A stretch of 64,000 nt of DNA from JAAEPI01 sp965212145 (GTDB lineage Bacteria; Bacteroidota; Bacteroidia; Cytophagales; Cyclobacteriaceae), in the NCBI GenBank assembly GCA_965212145.1, contig CBDBUY010000010.1, forward strand, positions 186,001 through 250,000. The letters run 5' to 3'. Position numbers and translations under genes: made by a program. This document shows positions 8,614 to 18,200 of this stretch, in pieces (position 1 is the first letter of the stretch; the number at the start of each line of letters is the position of its first letter). Below the pieces are notes generated by a model. That model was not told where the DNA came from. It ran no database searches and saw only the letters and a list, made by a program, of their open reading frames with translations.

Positions 8614-9794
8614 TATTTTGCTGATTTTCTTCTTTTAATTTCTTTTTGGACCATTGTTAACTCGCGGCTACTCTGCCCCGCAATGGCTGTATTTTCTTTT
8701 GCTCTTCGGAATAAATAAGGCATCACCTTGTCAATCGGACCGTAAGGCACATACTTCGCTACATTGTATCCATGGTTGGCGAGATTGAACGAAATGTTAT
8801 CACTCATCCCCAAGAGCTGCGCAAAGAATACCCGATGATCGTCCGCCGCAATACCCTTTTCTTCCATAAGCTTAGTCAACAATAAACAGGAATCCTCATT
8901 GTGAGTTCCCATACAGACGCCAACAGCGTCGATGTTCTCAGTGAGCAATCTGACTCCCTCATTATAATCTCTGTCCGTGGAGGCCTTGTCCGGCTGAATG
9001 GGGGACTCGTACTCCATGTCTTCGGCACGTTCCCGCTCTTTCTCCATGTAGGCTCCTCGAACCAGTTTGACACCCAAATGAAAACCTTCCTGCCTTGCAA
9101 GCATTATGGCCTCTTTCAGGTTTTGCAACATATCATGCCGATACATCTGGAAGGTGTTAAACACATGAGCATAGTGCTGGTTAAACTCCTGCATAAGTTC
9201 GTATGCCACATCATCAATTATGTCCTGAATCCAAGATTCCTCCGCATCGATCATAAACATCAACCCATTCTCCTTGGCTGCCTGAGCAATATCTCGTGCC
9301 CGATCCTTCATCATCTTCAGCTTGATCTTGTCTTTTTCAGAAAGATCGTCACCTCGTTGGGCTTTCATCATCACTTCAGTAGAGCCAATACCAGTCAGCT
9401 TAACCACACAAAATGGGATATTGGGTTCTCCCTTAGCTGCTTCACATATTTTGACAATTTCGTCGCGCGTCCGGTCATAGCCAATTTCGATGGTCTCGCC
9501 CTCCACGGAATAATCCAGGATTGTTTTTACATTGAATTCTGCCAGTTTATCCATGGTAGGTTTGGTTTCCTCCACAGACTCACCTCCACAAAACTGCTCG
9601 TAGATCGTTTTTCGAATGACGCTTTTTATAGGCAAATTCCAGTAAAGCCCAAACTTGGTCAGCGCCACTCCTATCTTCACCATCCAGGGACGTTTCATGG
9701 TCGAAAAAACGAAAAGCGTTCGGCGCAGCTCCTTATTAGATTTTGGAGCAAAAGCTATGGATGTATCATCAAACCGAATCTGCTGTTTTTGCAT
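8613..9794 (-). CDS. Proline dehydrogenase (single-domain PRODH)
   Basis: About 393 residues from the ATG at 9794; a TTG at 9806 is possible but adds only four residues. Conserved PRODH elements are present: KLVRGAYMEKERERAED, GTHNEDSC and, near the end, LFRRAKENTAIAGQSSREL, which holds the substrate-binding arginines. It is a monofunctional FAD enzyme oxidising proline to pyrroline-5-carboxylate, not a bifunctional PutA; no P5C dehydrogenase is in the window. It is first in the run PRODH-lysS-receiver. The intergenic space to aroB (9795-9847) is divergent and must hold both promoters. Confidence 0.93.
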   Translation of the reverse strand: MQKQQIRFDDTSIAFAPKSNKELRRTLFVFSTMKRPWMVKIGVALTKFGLYWNLPIKSVIRKTIYEQFCGGESVEETKPTMDKLAEFNVKTILDYSVEGETIEIGYDRTRDEIVKICEAAKGEPNIPFCVVKLTGIGSTEVMMKAQRGDDLSEKDKIKLKMMKDRARDIAQAAKENGLMFMIDAEESWIQDIIDDVAYELMQEFNQHYAHVFNTFQMYRHDMLQNLKEAIMLARQEGFHLGVKLVRGAYMEKERERAEDMEYESPIQPDKASTDRDYNEGVRLLTENIDAVGVCMGTHNEDSCLLLTKLMEEKGIAADDHRVFFAQLLGMSDNISFNLANHGYNVAKYVPYGPIDKVMPYLFRRAKENTAIAGQSSRELTMVQKEIKRRKSAK

Positions 9795-9847
9795 AATTTT
9801 GGGCAAACGTCCGCAAAAATATCAAAACCATTTCTTAGCAACGCACT

Positions 9848-10882
9848 GTGCTACCTACTTACCTCACATTCTCTGAAAATCCGTCCGATGATTTAAAGAA
9901 ATCTATCAACGAATTACAGCCCGACAAGGTGGCAATCTTGGTGGATGAAAACACCAAGTCTCATTGCTTACCAAGGTTAAATACTGATTTTTCCGTCATT
10001 GAAATTAAAAGTGGGGAGTCTGAAAAGACACTAAAAACCTGCGAGCATATTTGGTCAGAAATGACGAAAATGGAAATGACCCGAAAATCCCTGCTCATAA
10101 ATCTCGGAGGTGGTGTGATTGGAGATATGGGTGGTTTTGCGGCTTGTACGTTTAAGCGAGGAATCAGATTCATCAACATCCCTACCACGCTACTATCTAT
10201 GGTTGACGCGAGTATCGGCGGCAAAGTGGGTGTAGATTTCATGGGGCTGAAAAATCATATCGGGATATTTTCAGATCCAGCAAAAGTCATTGTCTCCAGT
10301 TTGTTCCTGGACACCTTGGAAGATCGACAAATCCGATCGGGTTTTGCGGAAATCCTTAAGCATGCTCTCATTCAAGATGCCGATTACTGGCAAGACGTCA
10401 AAAAGATTGATATACAAAATGTATCATGGCAGCCGTTTATTCGTCGCTCGGTAGAGTTGAAAGGTGAGGTGGTTAAAAATGATCCATTCGAAAATGGCCT
10501 CAGAAAAATCCTGAATTTTGGGCACACACTTGGACACGCGATAGAATCCTACTTTCTAGTGACTGATTCTCCGCTGCTGCATGGAGAGGCCATAGCCATT
10601 GGAATGGTATTGGAAACCGAACTCGCCCGTAATCGGGAAATACTATCCGGGGAGGACGCAGACGAAATCTTGCAAGTGATTTCAGGATTTTATGAATTGA
10701 GAGATATCCCTGAGTTGGATAAGTTGACTAGCACGCTACATCAGGACAAAAAAAATCAAGGAATGAATTTGAATTTTTCCTTGATTGATAAAATTGGACA
10801 TTGCCAATGGGATCTTACGGTAACGAAACCCGAGATCGAAAGGTGTTTATTGAATTATCAGCAATTCAGACAAACAATTTAG
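9848..10882 (+). CDS. aroB: 3-dehydroquinate synthase
   Basis: 344 residues, near the usual 350-360. AroB turns DAHP into 3-dehydroquinate, the second step of the shikimate pathway, using NAD and a metal. Landmarks are the glycine-rich NAD site LGGGVIGDMGGFAACTFKRG, MVDASIGGKVGVDFMGLKN, the metal ligands in FGHTLGHAIES and HGEAIAIGM. The start is GTG at 9848 (LPTYLTFSENP follows). Its 3' end overlaps the small minus-strand gene at 10866-11006 by 17 bases. aroA, a later step of the same pathway, lies about 160 bases downstream on the same strand. Confidence 0.95.
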   Translation: MLPTYLTFSENPSDDLKKSINELQPDKVAILVDENTKSHCLPRLNTDFSVIEIKSGESEKTLKTCEHIWSEMTKMEMTRKSLLINLGGGVIGDMGGFAACTFKRGIRFINIPTTLLSMVDASIGGKVGVDFMGLKNHIGIFSDPAKVIVSSLFLDTLEDRQIRSGFAEILKHALIQDADYWQDVKKIDIQNVSWQPFIRRSVELKGEVVKNDPFENGLRKILNFGHTLGHAIESYFLVTDSPLLHGEAIAIGMVLETELARNREILSGEDADEILQVISGFYELRDIPELDKLTSTLHQDKKNQGMNLNFSLIDKIGHCQWDLTVTKPEIERCLLNYQQFRQTI

Positions 10883-11006
10883 TCTGTTCCTTGTTCACCA
10901 CCTGTTTTTTCGATTTTTTTGACTTCTTAGGAGTGACCAACAAAATCGAAACCAGCCCGATAAGAGCTGCAATTATTAAAGTTCCTATAGTACGTGTTTT
11001 TGCCAT
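10866..11006 (-). CDS. Putative 46-residue single-pass membrane protein
   Basis: From the ATG at 11006 this reads as MAKTRTIG, then a hydrophobic stretch TLIIAALIGLVSILLV (about residues 8-24), then a strongly basic tail (TPKKSKKSKKQVV). One membrane helix with a lysine-rich cytoplasmic end is a sensible small protein, not typical antisense noise. It fills the gap between aroB and aroA on the opposite strand and overlaps the aroB 3' end. I recognise no family. It may be spurious; conservation in relatives would decide. Confidence 0.45.
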   Translation of the reverse strand: MAKTRTIGTLIIAALIGLVSILLVTPKKSKKSKKQVVNKEQTKLFV

Positions 11007-11042
11007 ATGTCTTATAACGCAAAAACTAAGCCGAAAGATTCC

Positions 11043-12260
11043 ATGAACGAGCATAAAATTTTGTTAAAAAAGCTGTCCGATAAAATCAGTGGGGTAGTGT
11101 CAATAAGCTCGTCGAAGAGCGAAAGCAATAGGCTATTGGTCATAAATGCATTGGCTAGTAAGTCTCTGGAATTGAAAAATCTATCTGAAGCGAGGGATAC
11201 ACAAACCATGATTCGTTTGCTCGACTCTGATGATAAAACATGGGATGTGAAGGATGCCGGTACAACAATGAGATTCCTGACGGCTTTTCTCGCAGTGCAT
11301 GGTAAGGGGCATGTCATCACAGGAACTGAAAGGATGAAACAGCGTCCTATTGGCCCGTTAGTTGAGGCGCTGCGCAGCATTGGTGCGGATGTCGGTTATC
11401 AGGAGAATGAAGGATATCCACCGTTGAGAATTACGGGGTTATCTGAACAACAATCCTCTTTGGTTCAATTGCCTGGGAATATCAGTAGCCAGTACATAAG
11501 TGCGCTCCTGATGATTGCTCCTTGCTTGCCAGACGGGCTGACATTGGAGTTAACAACCGAAATCTTCAGCAGGCCTTACATCCAAATGACTTTGAAGTTA
11601 ATGGGTCTGTTCGGAATCGAGCACGATTGGGTTGATCGGACAATTCAAGTTAATGCTCAAGAATACAATGCTCAAATTCCTACCTATGTTGTAGAAAGTG
11701 ACTGGTCAGGGTCCAGTTATTGGTTTGCTTTGGTGGCCATGTCTGATGACAGTGAATTATTCCTCCCAAATCTCCGCCAAAAGTCAACCCAGGGCGATCA
11801 GGCAATTCATTCTATCATGAGTAAGATGGGTGTCAAAACGGAGTTCGTAGCTGAGGGGATTCGTATCCACTCAAATCAAGAATTTGACAAGGAGATCAAT
11901 TTAGATTTCAGAGAGTGCCCGGACTTGGCGCAGACGGTCATGGTCGTGGCATCCGTAAAAGGCATTACACTCAAAATGACCGGACTCGAAAGCCTGAAAA
12001 TCAAAGAGACCGATCGTGTCCAAGCCATGATGAATGAGCTTAAGAAATTAGGAGCCGATTTGGAGGAACATGATGGGACTTGGACACTGATCCCCTCTGA
12101 CAGTCTTCCTGACCATATCGAAGTAGAAACATACGAGGATCACCGCATGGCCATGGCGTTTGCCCCCCTATGTTGTTTGATGGAGGTAGAAATAAAAGAA
12201 CCCAAAGTAGTCAACAAAAGCTACCCCGGGTTCTGGGAAGAGATGGCCAAGTTTTCTTAA
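11043..12260 (+). CDS. aroA: 3-phosphoshikimate 1-carboxyvinyltransferase (EPSP synthase)
   Basis: About 405 residues. It joins PEP to shikimate-3-phosphate. Conserved segments in order: SISSSKSESNRLLVIN (phosphate-binding S-K-S-x-S-N-R), DAGTTMRFLTAFLA, GTERMKQRPIGPLVEALR, SQYISALLMIAPCL, RECPDLAQTVMVVA, IKETDRVQAMMNELKKLG and YEDHRMAMAFAPL. I prefer the ATG at 11043 because it starts directly at the family's N-terminus. An ATG at 11007 would add 12 polar residues and would abut the opposite-strand start at 11006 with no room for a promoter. It ends at 12260, directly against the glnN stop at 12261 (convergent, no gap). Confidence 0.93.
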   Translation: MNEHKILLKKLSDKISGVVSISSSKSESNRLLVINALASKSLELKNLSEARDTQTMIRLLDSDDKTWDVKDAGTTMRFLTAFLAVHGKGHVITGTERMKQRPIGPLVEALRSIGADVGYQENEGYPPLRITGLSEQQSSLVQLPGNISSQYISALLMIAPCLPDGLTLELTTEIFSRPYIQMTLKLMGLFGIEHDWVDRTIQVNAQEYNAQIPTYVVESDWSGSSYWFALVAMSDDSELFLPNLRQKSTQGDQAIHSIMSKMGVKTEFVAEGIRIHSNQEFDKEINLDFRECPDLAQTVMVVASVKGITLKMTGLESLKIKETDRVQAMMNELKKLGADLEEHDGTWTLIPSDSLPDHIEVETYEDHRMAMAFAPLCCLMEVEIKEPKVVNKSYPGFWEEMAKFS

Positions 12261-14423
12261 TTATCTCAAGAAGAGCAATTCTCGATATTTCACCAGCGGC
12301 CAATCTTCATCATCGATGAGCATCTCCAGCTTGTCAACCGAATAACGGAGTTGATCGAAGTATTTCTCCTTCACATTGTCGCAGTATTCAATAGCTCGAT
12401 CTCTCACATCATCAATCTTATTGATCCTCTTGCGCTCCTCGGTCATCTCATCGACCAATCTTCTCACATTGCTGATGTGCTTTGAAACCTCCTCGATCGT
12501 CTTTTTGATTTCTTTGGCATCCAAGCCCAGATTATCCAGGCCATTGGCATTTTGAATCAGTTTGTTCTGATAATTGATAGCCGTTGGAATGATATGATTC
12601 TGAGCCAGATCACCCATCATTCTCGACTCAATCTGAACCTTCATAATGTAATTCTCCAGCTTGATCTCGTGCCGGGCGGCCAATTCCACTTTCGTATAAA
12701 TTTTATGACGTTCGAAAAGCTTTGTGGCCCTTTCATCCACAGAAAAATCAAGTGCAAGCGGTGTATTCTTTACATTTGAAAGCTTTCGCTTAGCAGCTTC
12801 TTTCACCCAATCTTCAGAATAGCCATCACCTTCGAAGCGAATCTTTTTTGACTTCTTAATGTAATCCCGCAGCACATGGATAATAGCCAGCCTACGCTCT
12901 TCCCCATTGTCCATCATCTTGCTAACCTCCTTGTGAAATTTCGTCAACTGATCAGCTACGATGAGATTCAGAACCATCATAGGATTCGAAACATTAGCAT
13001 CTGATCCCACGGCTCTGAATTCAAATTTATTTCCGGTAAAGGCAAAAGGAGAAGTTCGGTTTCTATCCGTGTTATCCAAAATGATTTCCGGAATTTGATC
13101 AATACCGAGTTTCATGTAAAGGTTATCTCCTTTTTCCAGAGCAATGGATCCCGATTTTTCAAGATTGTCCAGCACCTTCGTCAAGGTGGAACCAATGAAT
13201 ACCGATATTATCGCTGGTGGGGCTTCATTGGCTCCCAATCGATAGTCATTCCCCGCTGAAGCGATACTCGCTCGCAAGAGATCCGCATGGTCGTAAACGG
13301 CCTTGATTGTATTGACGAAAAATGTCAGGAACATCAGATTCTCTCGAGCGCTGGACGTTGGTTGAAAGAGATTGACGCCTGTGTCGGTGACTAATGACCA
13401 GTTGTTATGCTTCCCACTTCCATTCATTCCTGCAAAGGGTTTTTCGTGAAACAAGACCTTCAATCCATGCTTCTCTGCCACCTTGTCCATAACATCCTTT
13501 AGCAACTGATTTTGATCAGCTGCCTGATTCGTTTCTCCGAACATTGGGGCTGCTTCAAACTGCGATGGAGCCACCTCGTTATGGCGAGTCATCAACGGAA
13601 TACCGAGCCTGTGCGCCTCAATCTCAAAGTCCTTCATGTAGTCATAGATCCTTGTCGGAATAGATCCGAAATAATGATCATCCAATTGCTGGCCTCTGGC
13701 CGGATTGTGACCAAAAACCGTCCGCCCGCTCATGACCAAGTCCGGACGCGCATCGAACAATGCCTTATCTACTACGAAATACTCTTGCTCCCATCCCAGT
13801 GATGCGTTGACCTTGGTGATATTCCGATCAAACAATTTGCACACCCTGACTGCCGCTTTGTCGACGGCCTTCAAGGCCTTCAACAAGGGCGCCTTGTAAT
13901 CCAAAGCCTCACCCGTAAATGCTACAAATACCGTGGGAATGCAAAGCGTTTTCCCATAGATGAAAATTTGAGAGGACGGATCCCAAGCGGTATAACCTCT
14001 TGCTTCGAACGTGCTACGAATGCCACCATTTGGGAAGGATGAAGCGTCTGGTTCTTGCTGTACAAGTGCCGATCCTCTGAAATTTTCAATTCCCTTACTT
14101 GGATCGAAGAACGAGTCGTGTTTTTCGGCAGTAGAGCCGGTAAGCGGTTGAAACCAATGGGTGTAGTGAGTCACCCCTCTTTCCAAAGCCCAGTTTTTGA
14201 CCGCTGAGGCAACTGCATCGGCAGTCTCCATGTCAATTTTTTTTCTGGTACGAATCGCATCTGTGACCTTCTTGAAAATATCAGGAGAAAGAGTGGCTTG
14301 CATTTGGTCTTTGCCAAAAGCCAACTCTCCGAAATACTCCGAGATTCGTTTTGAAGGTGCTTTTACCTCAATCTTATTTCGATTCTGAAGTGTGTGTAAG
14401 GCGTTATATCGTAGATGGGCCAT
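12261..14423 (-). CDS. glnN: Glutamine synthetase type III
   Basis: 720 residues, the length of type III glutamine synthetases (GSI is about 470). It makes glutamine from glutamate, ammonia and ATP in the cytoplasm. Type III marks include the N-terminal extension (SEYFGELAFGKDQMQATL), the region GMNGSGKHNNWSLVTDTG around the ATP site, FRAVGSDANVSNPMMV, and the long helical C-terminus ending in a DDEDWPLVKYRELLFLR tail. The ATG is at 14423. It diverges from rsmE over a 125-base gap that contains a TGTGG/CCACA inverted repeat. No PII or ammonium transporter gene is nearby. Confidence 0.97.
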   Translation of the reverse strand: MAHLRYNALHTLQNRNKIEVKAPSKRISEYFGELAFGKDQMQATLSPDIFKKVTDAIRTRKKIDMETADAVASAVKNWALERGVTHYTHWFQPLTGSTAEKHDSFFDPSKGIENFRGSALVQQEPDASSFPNGGIRSTFEARGYTAWDPSSQIFIYGKTLCIPTVFVAFTGEALDYKAPLLKALKAVDKAAVRVCKLFDRNITKVNASLGWEQEYFVVDKALFDARPDLVMSGRTVFGHNPARGQQLDDHYFGSIPTRIYDYMKDFEIEAHRLGIPLMTRHNEVAPSQFEAAPMFGETNQAADQNQLLKDVMDKVAEKHGLKVLFHEKPFAGMNGSGKHNNWSLVTDTGVNLFQPTSSARENLMFLTFFVNTIKAVYDHADLLRASIASAGNDYRLGANEAPPAIISVFIGSTLTKVLDNLEKSGSIALEKGDNLYMKLGIDQIPEIILDNTDRNRTSPFAFTGNKFEFRAVGSDANVSNPMMVLNLIVADQLTKFHKEVSKMMDNGEERRLAIIHVLRDYIKKSKKIRFEGDGYSEDWVKEAAKRKLSNVKNTPLALDFSVDERATKLFERHKIYTKVELAARHEIKLENYIMKVQIESRMMGDLAQNHIIPTAINYQNKLIQNANGLDNLGLDAKEIKKTIEEVSKHISNVRRLVDEMTEERKRINKIDDVRDRAIEYCDNVKEKYFDQLRYSVDKLEMLIDDEDWPLVKYRELLFLR

Positions 14424-14477
14424 CTTGAAATAGTTTGAATTAAAATTACCTCGATTTGATCTTTAGGGTCCATACTC

Positions 14478-14496
14478 TGTGGGAAAATTATCCACA
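14478..14496. promoter_or_regulatory. Inverted repeat in the glnN/rsmE divergent gap
   Basis: TGTGG, nine A/T-rich bases, then CCACA form a 19-base palindrome midway between the two divergent start codons. The right arm (14488-14496) also reads TTATCCACA, identical to the DnaA-box consensus. It could be a regulator site for glnN; a single DnaA box by chance is also plausible. Position is the only support. Confidence 0.25.
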
Positions 14497-14548
14497 CGTC
14501 ATGCTGATTTTGCAATTAGGCATTTTTTAGGGTTCTTTCCGGTCTGAA

Positions 14549-15244
14549 ATGAATACTTTCTACGAACCAAGACTTAAAGAAGGAATTAATCACCTATCTG
14601 AAGAAGAATCAAAGCATTGCGTACAGGTACTTAGACATCAGGTCGGAGATGAGATCGAATTAATGGATGGCCAAGGATTGGTGATCAGAGCTAAACTGAC
14701 GAGCGTAAATAAAAAGAAGTGTGAATTTGAGGTAGTTTCTAAAACGGAATCAAAACCCAAGCCCTTTCAGGTTCACCTGGCCATAGCCCCTACCAAGAGT
14801 ATCGATCGAATGGAATGGATGGTCGAAAAGCTTTCAGAAATCGGGGTGGATGAAATCACGTTCTTAAAAACTGACCACTCGGAAAGAGGGAAAATCAGAA
14901 TTGACCGGATTCAAAAGAAGGCCATCAGCGCCATGAAACAATGTAAGTTTCCGTTCCTAACAAGGATCAATGACCTCACTTCTTTCTCGGAGTTTGTTGA
15001 GAAAACGGAATCCTCTGAAAAGTGGATGGCTCATGTGGGCGAACATCCCTATTTGGCGAATCTCACTGAGGCCAAGCAGTCAACATCAATCTTGATTGGT
15101 CCGGAGGGGGACTTCTCATCGACCGAATTGGAACTTGCAGCAAAGCATGGATTCCAGCCTGTTTCGTTAGGAAAGACTACCCTAAGAACAGAAACGGCAG
15201 GCCTGCTGGCCTGCCATTTCGTGAATGTGGTTAACGGGTTTTGA
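14549..15244 (+). CDS. rsmE: 16S rRNA (uracil1498-N3)-methyltransferase
   Basis: 231 residues, usual for RsmE. An N-terminal PUA-like domain (about 1-70, HLSEEESKHCVQVLRHQVGD) precedes a SPOUT-class methyltransferase domain. SAM-binding knot landmarks are LIGPEGDFSSTELELA and the closing SLGKTTLRTETAGLLACHF. The enzyme methylates U1498 in 16S rRNA during or after 30S assembly. The ATG is at 14549. The gene converges with the 2029-residue surface protein gene, with four bases between stops. Confidence 0.95.
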   Translation: MNTFYEPRLKEGINHLSEEESKHCVQVLRHQVGDEIELMDGQGLVIRAKLTSVNKKKCEFEVVSKTESKPKPFQVHLAIAPTKSIDRMEWMVEKLSEIGVDEITFLKTDHSERGKIRIDRIQKKAISAMKQCKFPFLTRINDLTSFSEFVEKTESSEKWMAHVGEHPYLANLTEAKQSTSILIGPEGDFSSTELELAAKHGFQPVSLGKTTLRTETAGLLACHFVNVVNGF

Positions 15245-15248
15245 TTAT

Positions 15249-18200
15249 TTACTTTTTGAGTATTCGCCTGATTTGGATACCAAGAATGGTTCTAATTTCA
15301 AGGATGTAAATACCGTTTTCGATACCACTCAAATCAATGGATCTGTCAGATTCAGAATAAGGATAATCCAGAATGGATCTACCATTGAGATCCAACAGTC
15401 GAATTCTACCACTGGTTTGAACTGAGCTTTCAACATTGATAATATCAGTTACGGGATTAGGATAAACTTCTATTCTCCACTGAGAATCACCTACCAGAAC
15501 AAATTTGATCCTAGTGTAGTCAGAACTCCCATCAAAATCTACCTGCTTCACACGATAGTAATTAACCGATGATAATGGATTCAAATCAGTAAATCCATAC
15601 TCATGAATGCCATTAGAGTTTCTTGCGTCTACTCTGGCAATGGCTTCAAACTCGATTCCATTAGGACTTCTCTCAACATCAAAATGACTAACATCAACCT
15701 CATTTGTCGTGGACCATTCAATGCGCACTTCGCCATTTTTCTCAAACAAATCAAACGACAACCAATCTAGCGGGAGCGGAGAGTTTGCTTGATCGATGGT
15801 TGAAATGGTGAACAAAGCACCATCCGGGAACTCAGTTATATCTATCCCTGCGAACGTATACGCGTTTCCGTTTTGTGAAGGCACTATGGTAATCACATTG
15901 GCATTACTGAAATCGCCATCCCCATCTGTATCCACCAAAATTCTTAGGTCGGAGGCCATGTTTACTGTAACTCCCGTAAGATCAAAGGTCATATCCACGG
16001 TACCGGTAGGATTGTTTATGGCAGTGGCTTTCCAAGTTCTATCCAGCCTCCCCTCAATTCCCGAAGGGAAATCGCTTGCGGAGGATGTTCCAATAGGATC
16101 ACCATTATCGGCCCATCCAAAGAACTGATCATCCGCTTCAAAAGGTTCGTTTTTAGTTACTGAGAGTACTGCGTTGTTATTGATTGACTTGGAGGTTTGC
16201 TGCATCAAGTTGGTATTGTCGTCCCTTCCTATGATTCCAACGTCATTCTGATGAGAAGAAAAAGTGGCGTCAGAATTTCCAGGAAACACGATGGTTCCAT
16301 TTGAACTTATGTAGTCATAGTCCCCACCATTCATGGTTATGCCATACTTGATACCTAAGTAGCTTTCTACTCTCGTAATTTCAGAAGCGGATAACTGGCA
16401 ATTAAATAACACCGTTTCGCCTATATCACCAATAAACTGCGATCCCGCTTGAGTCGTACCAAAAGTTGCACTCAAGACTTCTTGCCCAATAGACAATGTG
16501 CCGCTCGCACTGAAATTCCCTGTTGCTCCTGAATTGATCGGATTTCCGCCAGCTGCCGTGCCATCGACAAAAGCGCTAGTCGGATCATTGGCAACCTGAT
16601 TATCGAGATAATTTGTCAAGACGTGCACTGTACCATCTCCCGCGTTTAGTCCAGTCGCATTATTTGTACCCTGATTTTCTAGAGCAATATTGTCGGGATC
16701 ATGGATATTAAGTTCCTGTGTTCCTCCCGAAGTATAACTGATCAGATGATTATCCAGAAGGCTGCTGCTCCTGAAAACATTGAACATCGTATAATCTGTA
16801 GTCGGGAAAGTTGTAATTGCTGCAGATAGGTTTTCAGCAGTCTGTGCGCCGCTGTTGAATTCTAAATACGGATTGTTGTTAAATTCAATAATCGCGTCCC
16901 TGTAAGTCGGGCCATTGGTTGCAGTCAGGACATTATCCGCAAATGAATACGCATTTGACGATTGGTCTGTCCATGTGTCCACTTCGTTTCCGTCCGTAGT
17001 AGTGCTAGTACCCTCGCCAGTGAGTAACCAGATATCTAGGCATGTGGATACACCGCCCGGGCCTGGTTGTGGTCTGGAAGTAGCTAAGGTGAAAATATCA
17101 CCGTCATCAAAATCCACAACAAAGGTGACCACCTCTGTGCCGGAGTTATAGGAAGTCGCCTCAATACTTCTGGTGATACCGTTATCAAATTGCCCCCCAT
17201 CGTCGATGAGTAAGAGAAAGTCCTCGACACTTCGACCGGTAAAGTCGCCTCCACCATTGGCCGTAACCCCACTTATGTCTATTTCCAGTGTAACATTTCC
17301 TACCGTACCTTTTTCCTGAACACGCCATTCTCGATCCAATCTCGTAACGGTATTGGCTGGAATCTCGGTGGTCACGTCTTCGATTATTCCATTGTCGTCA
17401 TTGTCATTTCCCCAAGCCAATGATGAAAGGTTGGCAGTGAAAGTGTTGGGGCTGGCAAATGAACCGCCATTGTCCGTTAGCGCTATTGTTACAATCGCAT
17501 CCCCATTTTCACTTTGAGATTTTGGTTGTGAGAAGGCACTGATGTCATCTCGAACAATCCCAGCTATGTCGTTATTATAATCCCCAGGAGCAACGACGGT
17601 TTCATATATGAAATCTCCGTCTGAAGCCAAATAATCCGCCTCGTTACCGTCTAAAGTGATTCCATATTTAATTGCTAAGTAGGATTGCACGATGGCTCGC
17701 TGGGTATCCGATAATCTGACCGAAAAACTTATGACCTCAGCAATTCCTCCATCATAATAATTAGATAGCGTATAGTTATTCCCCAGTTTATACTGCTCAT
17801 TCGACAGATTCTTCAACGCATTGGCGTACTGAACAGGATTTATGTCCGTGCCATTGTGCGAAATCTCTTGCACGGTCGCCCCCACGTTATTGTACGAACT
17901 AAAGACGACTGGTTCGTTTGCCGCAGAAAAAGTCCCATCCGGTCTTCCCGAACGATATTCATCACCATCTCCATTAGCCCCAACAATGTGCACAATTCTA
18001 TCATCTGGGACGTAACCGTCTGTATTTGTTCCTAATAAGAATCCACTAAAAGTGCTAGCCCCATCTTCAAAACCCATCACAAAACCATTGGCCGTTCCAT
18101 TCACTGCCACATCAGGTTGTGCGACAATAAAATATTCTTGCGTGTAGAATCCAGCAGCGCCATCCATGTTGTCATTAGTGCCATCGAAATCAACCACATT

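Noticed and set aside
8901..9896. 331-codon open frame on the plus strand, opposite proline dehydrogenase
   Set aside because: It lies wholly antisense to a gene with clear catalytic motifs, has low-complexity His/Phe-rich text, no domain and no sensible start context.
14488..14496. Perfect DnaA-box consensus TTATCCACA between glnN and rsmE
   Set aside because: Only one box was noticed, with no cluster, no AT-rich unwinding region and no dnaA nearby; one nine-base match is expected by chance at this scale, so no origin is claimed.
15196..15215. GC-rich palindrome (GGCAGGCC-tgct-GGCCTGCC) near the end of rsmE
   Set aside because: It lies inside the conserved coding segment TETAGLLACHF and lacks a T run, so it is explained by the protein and is not a terminator.
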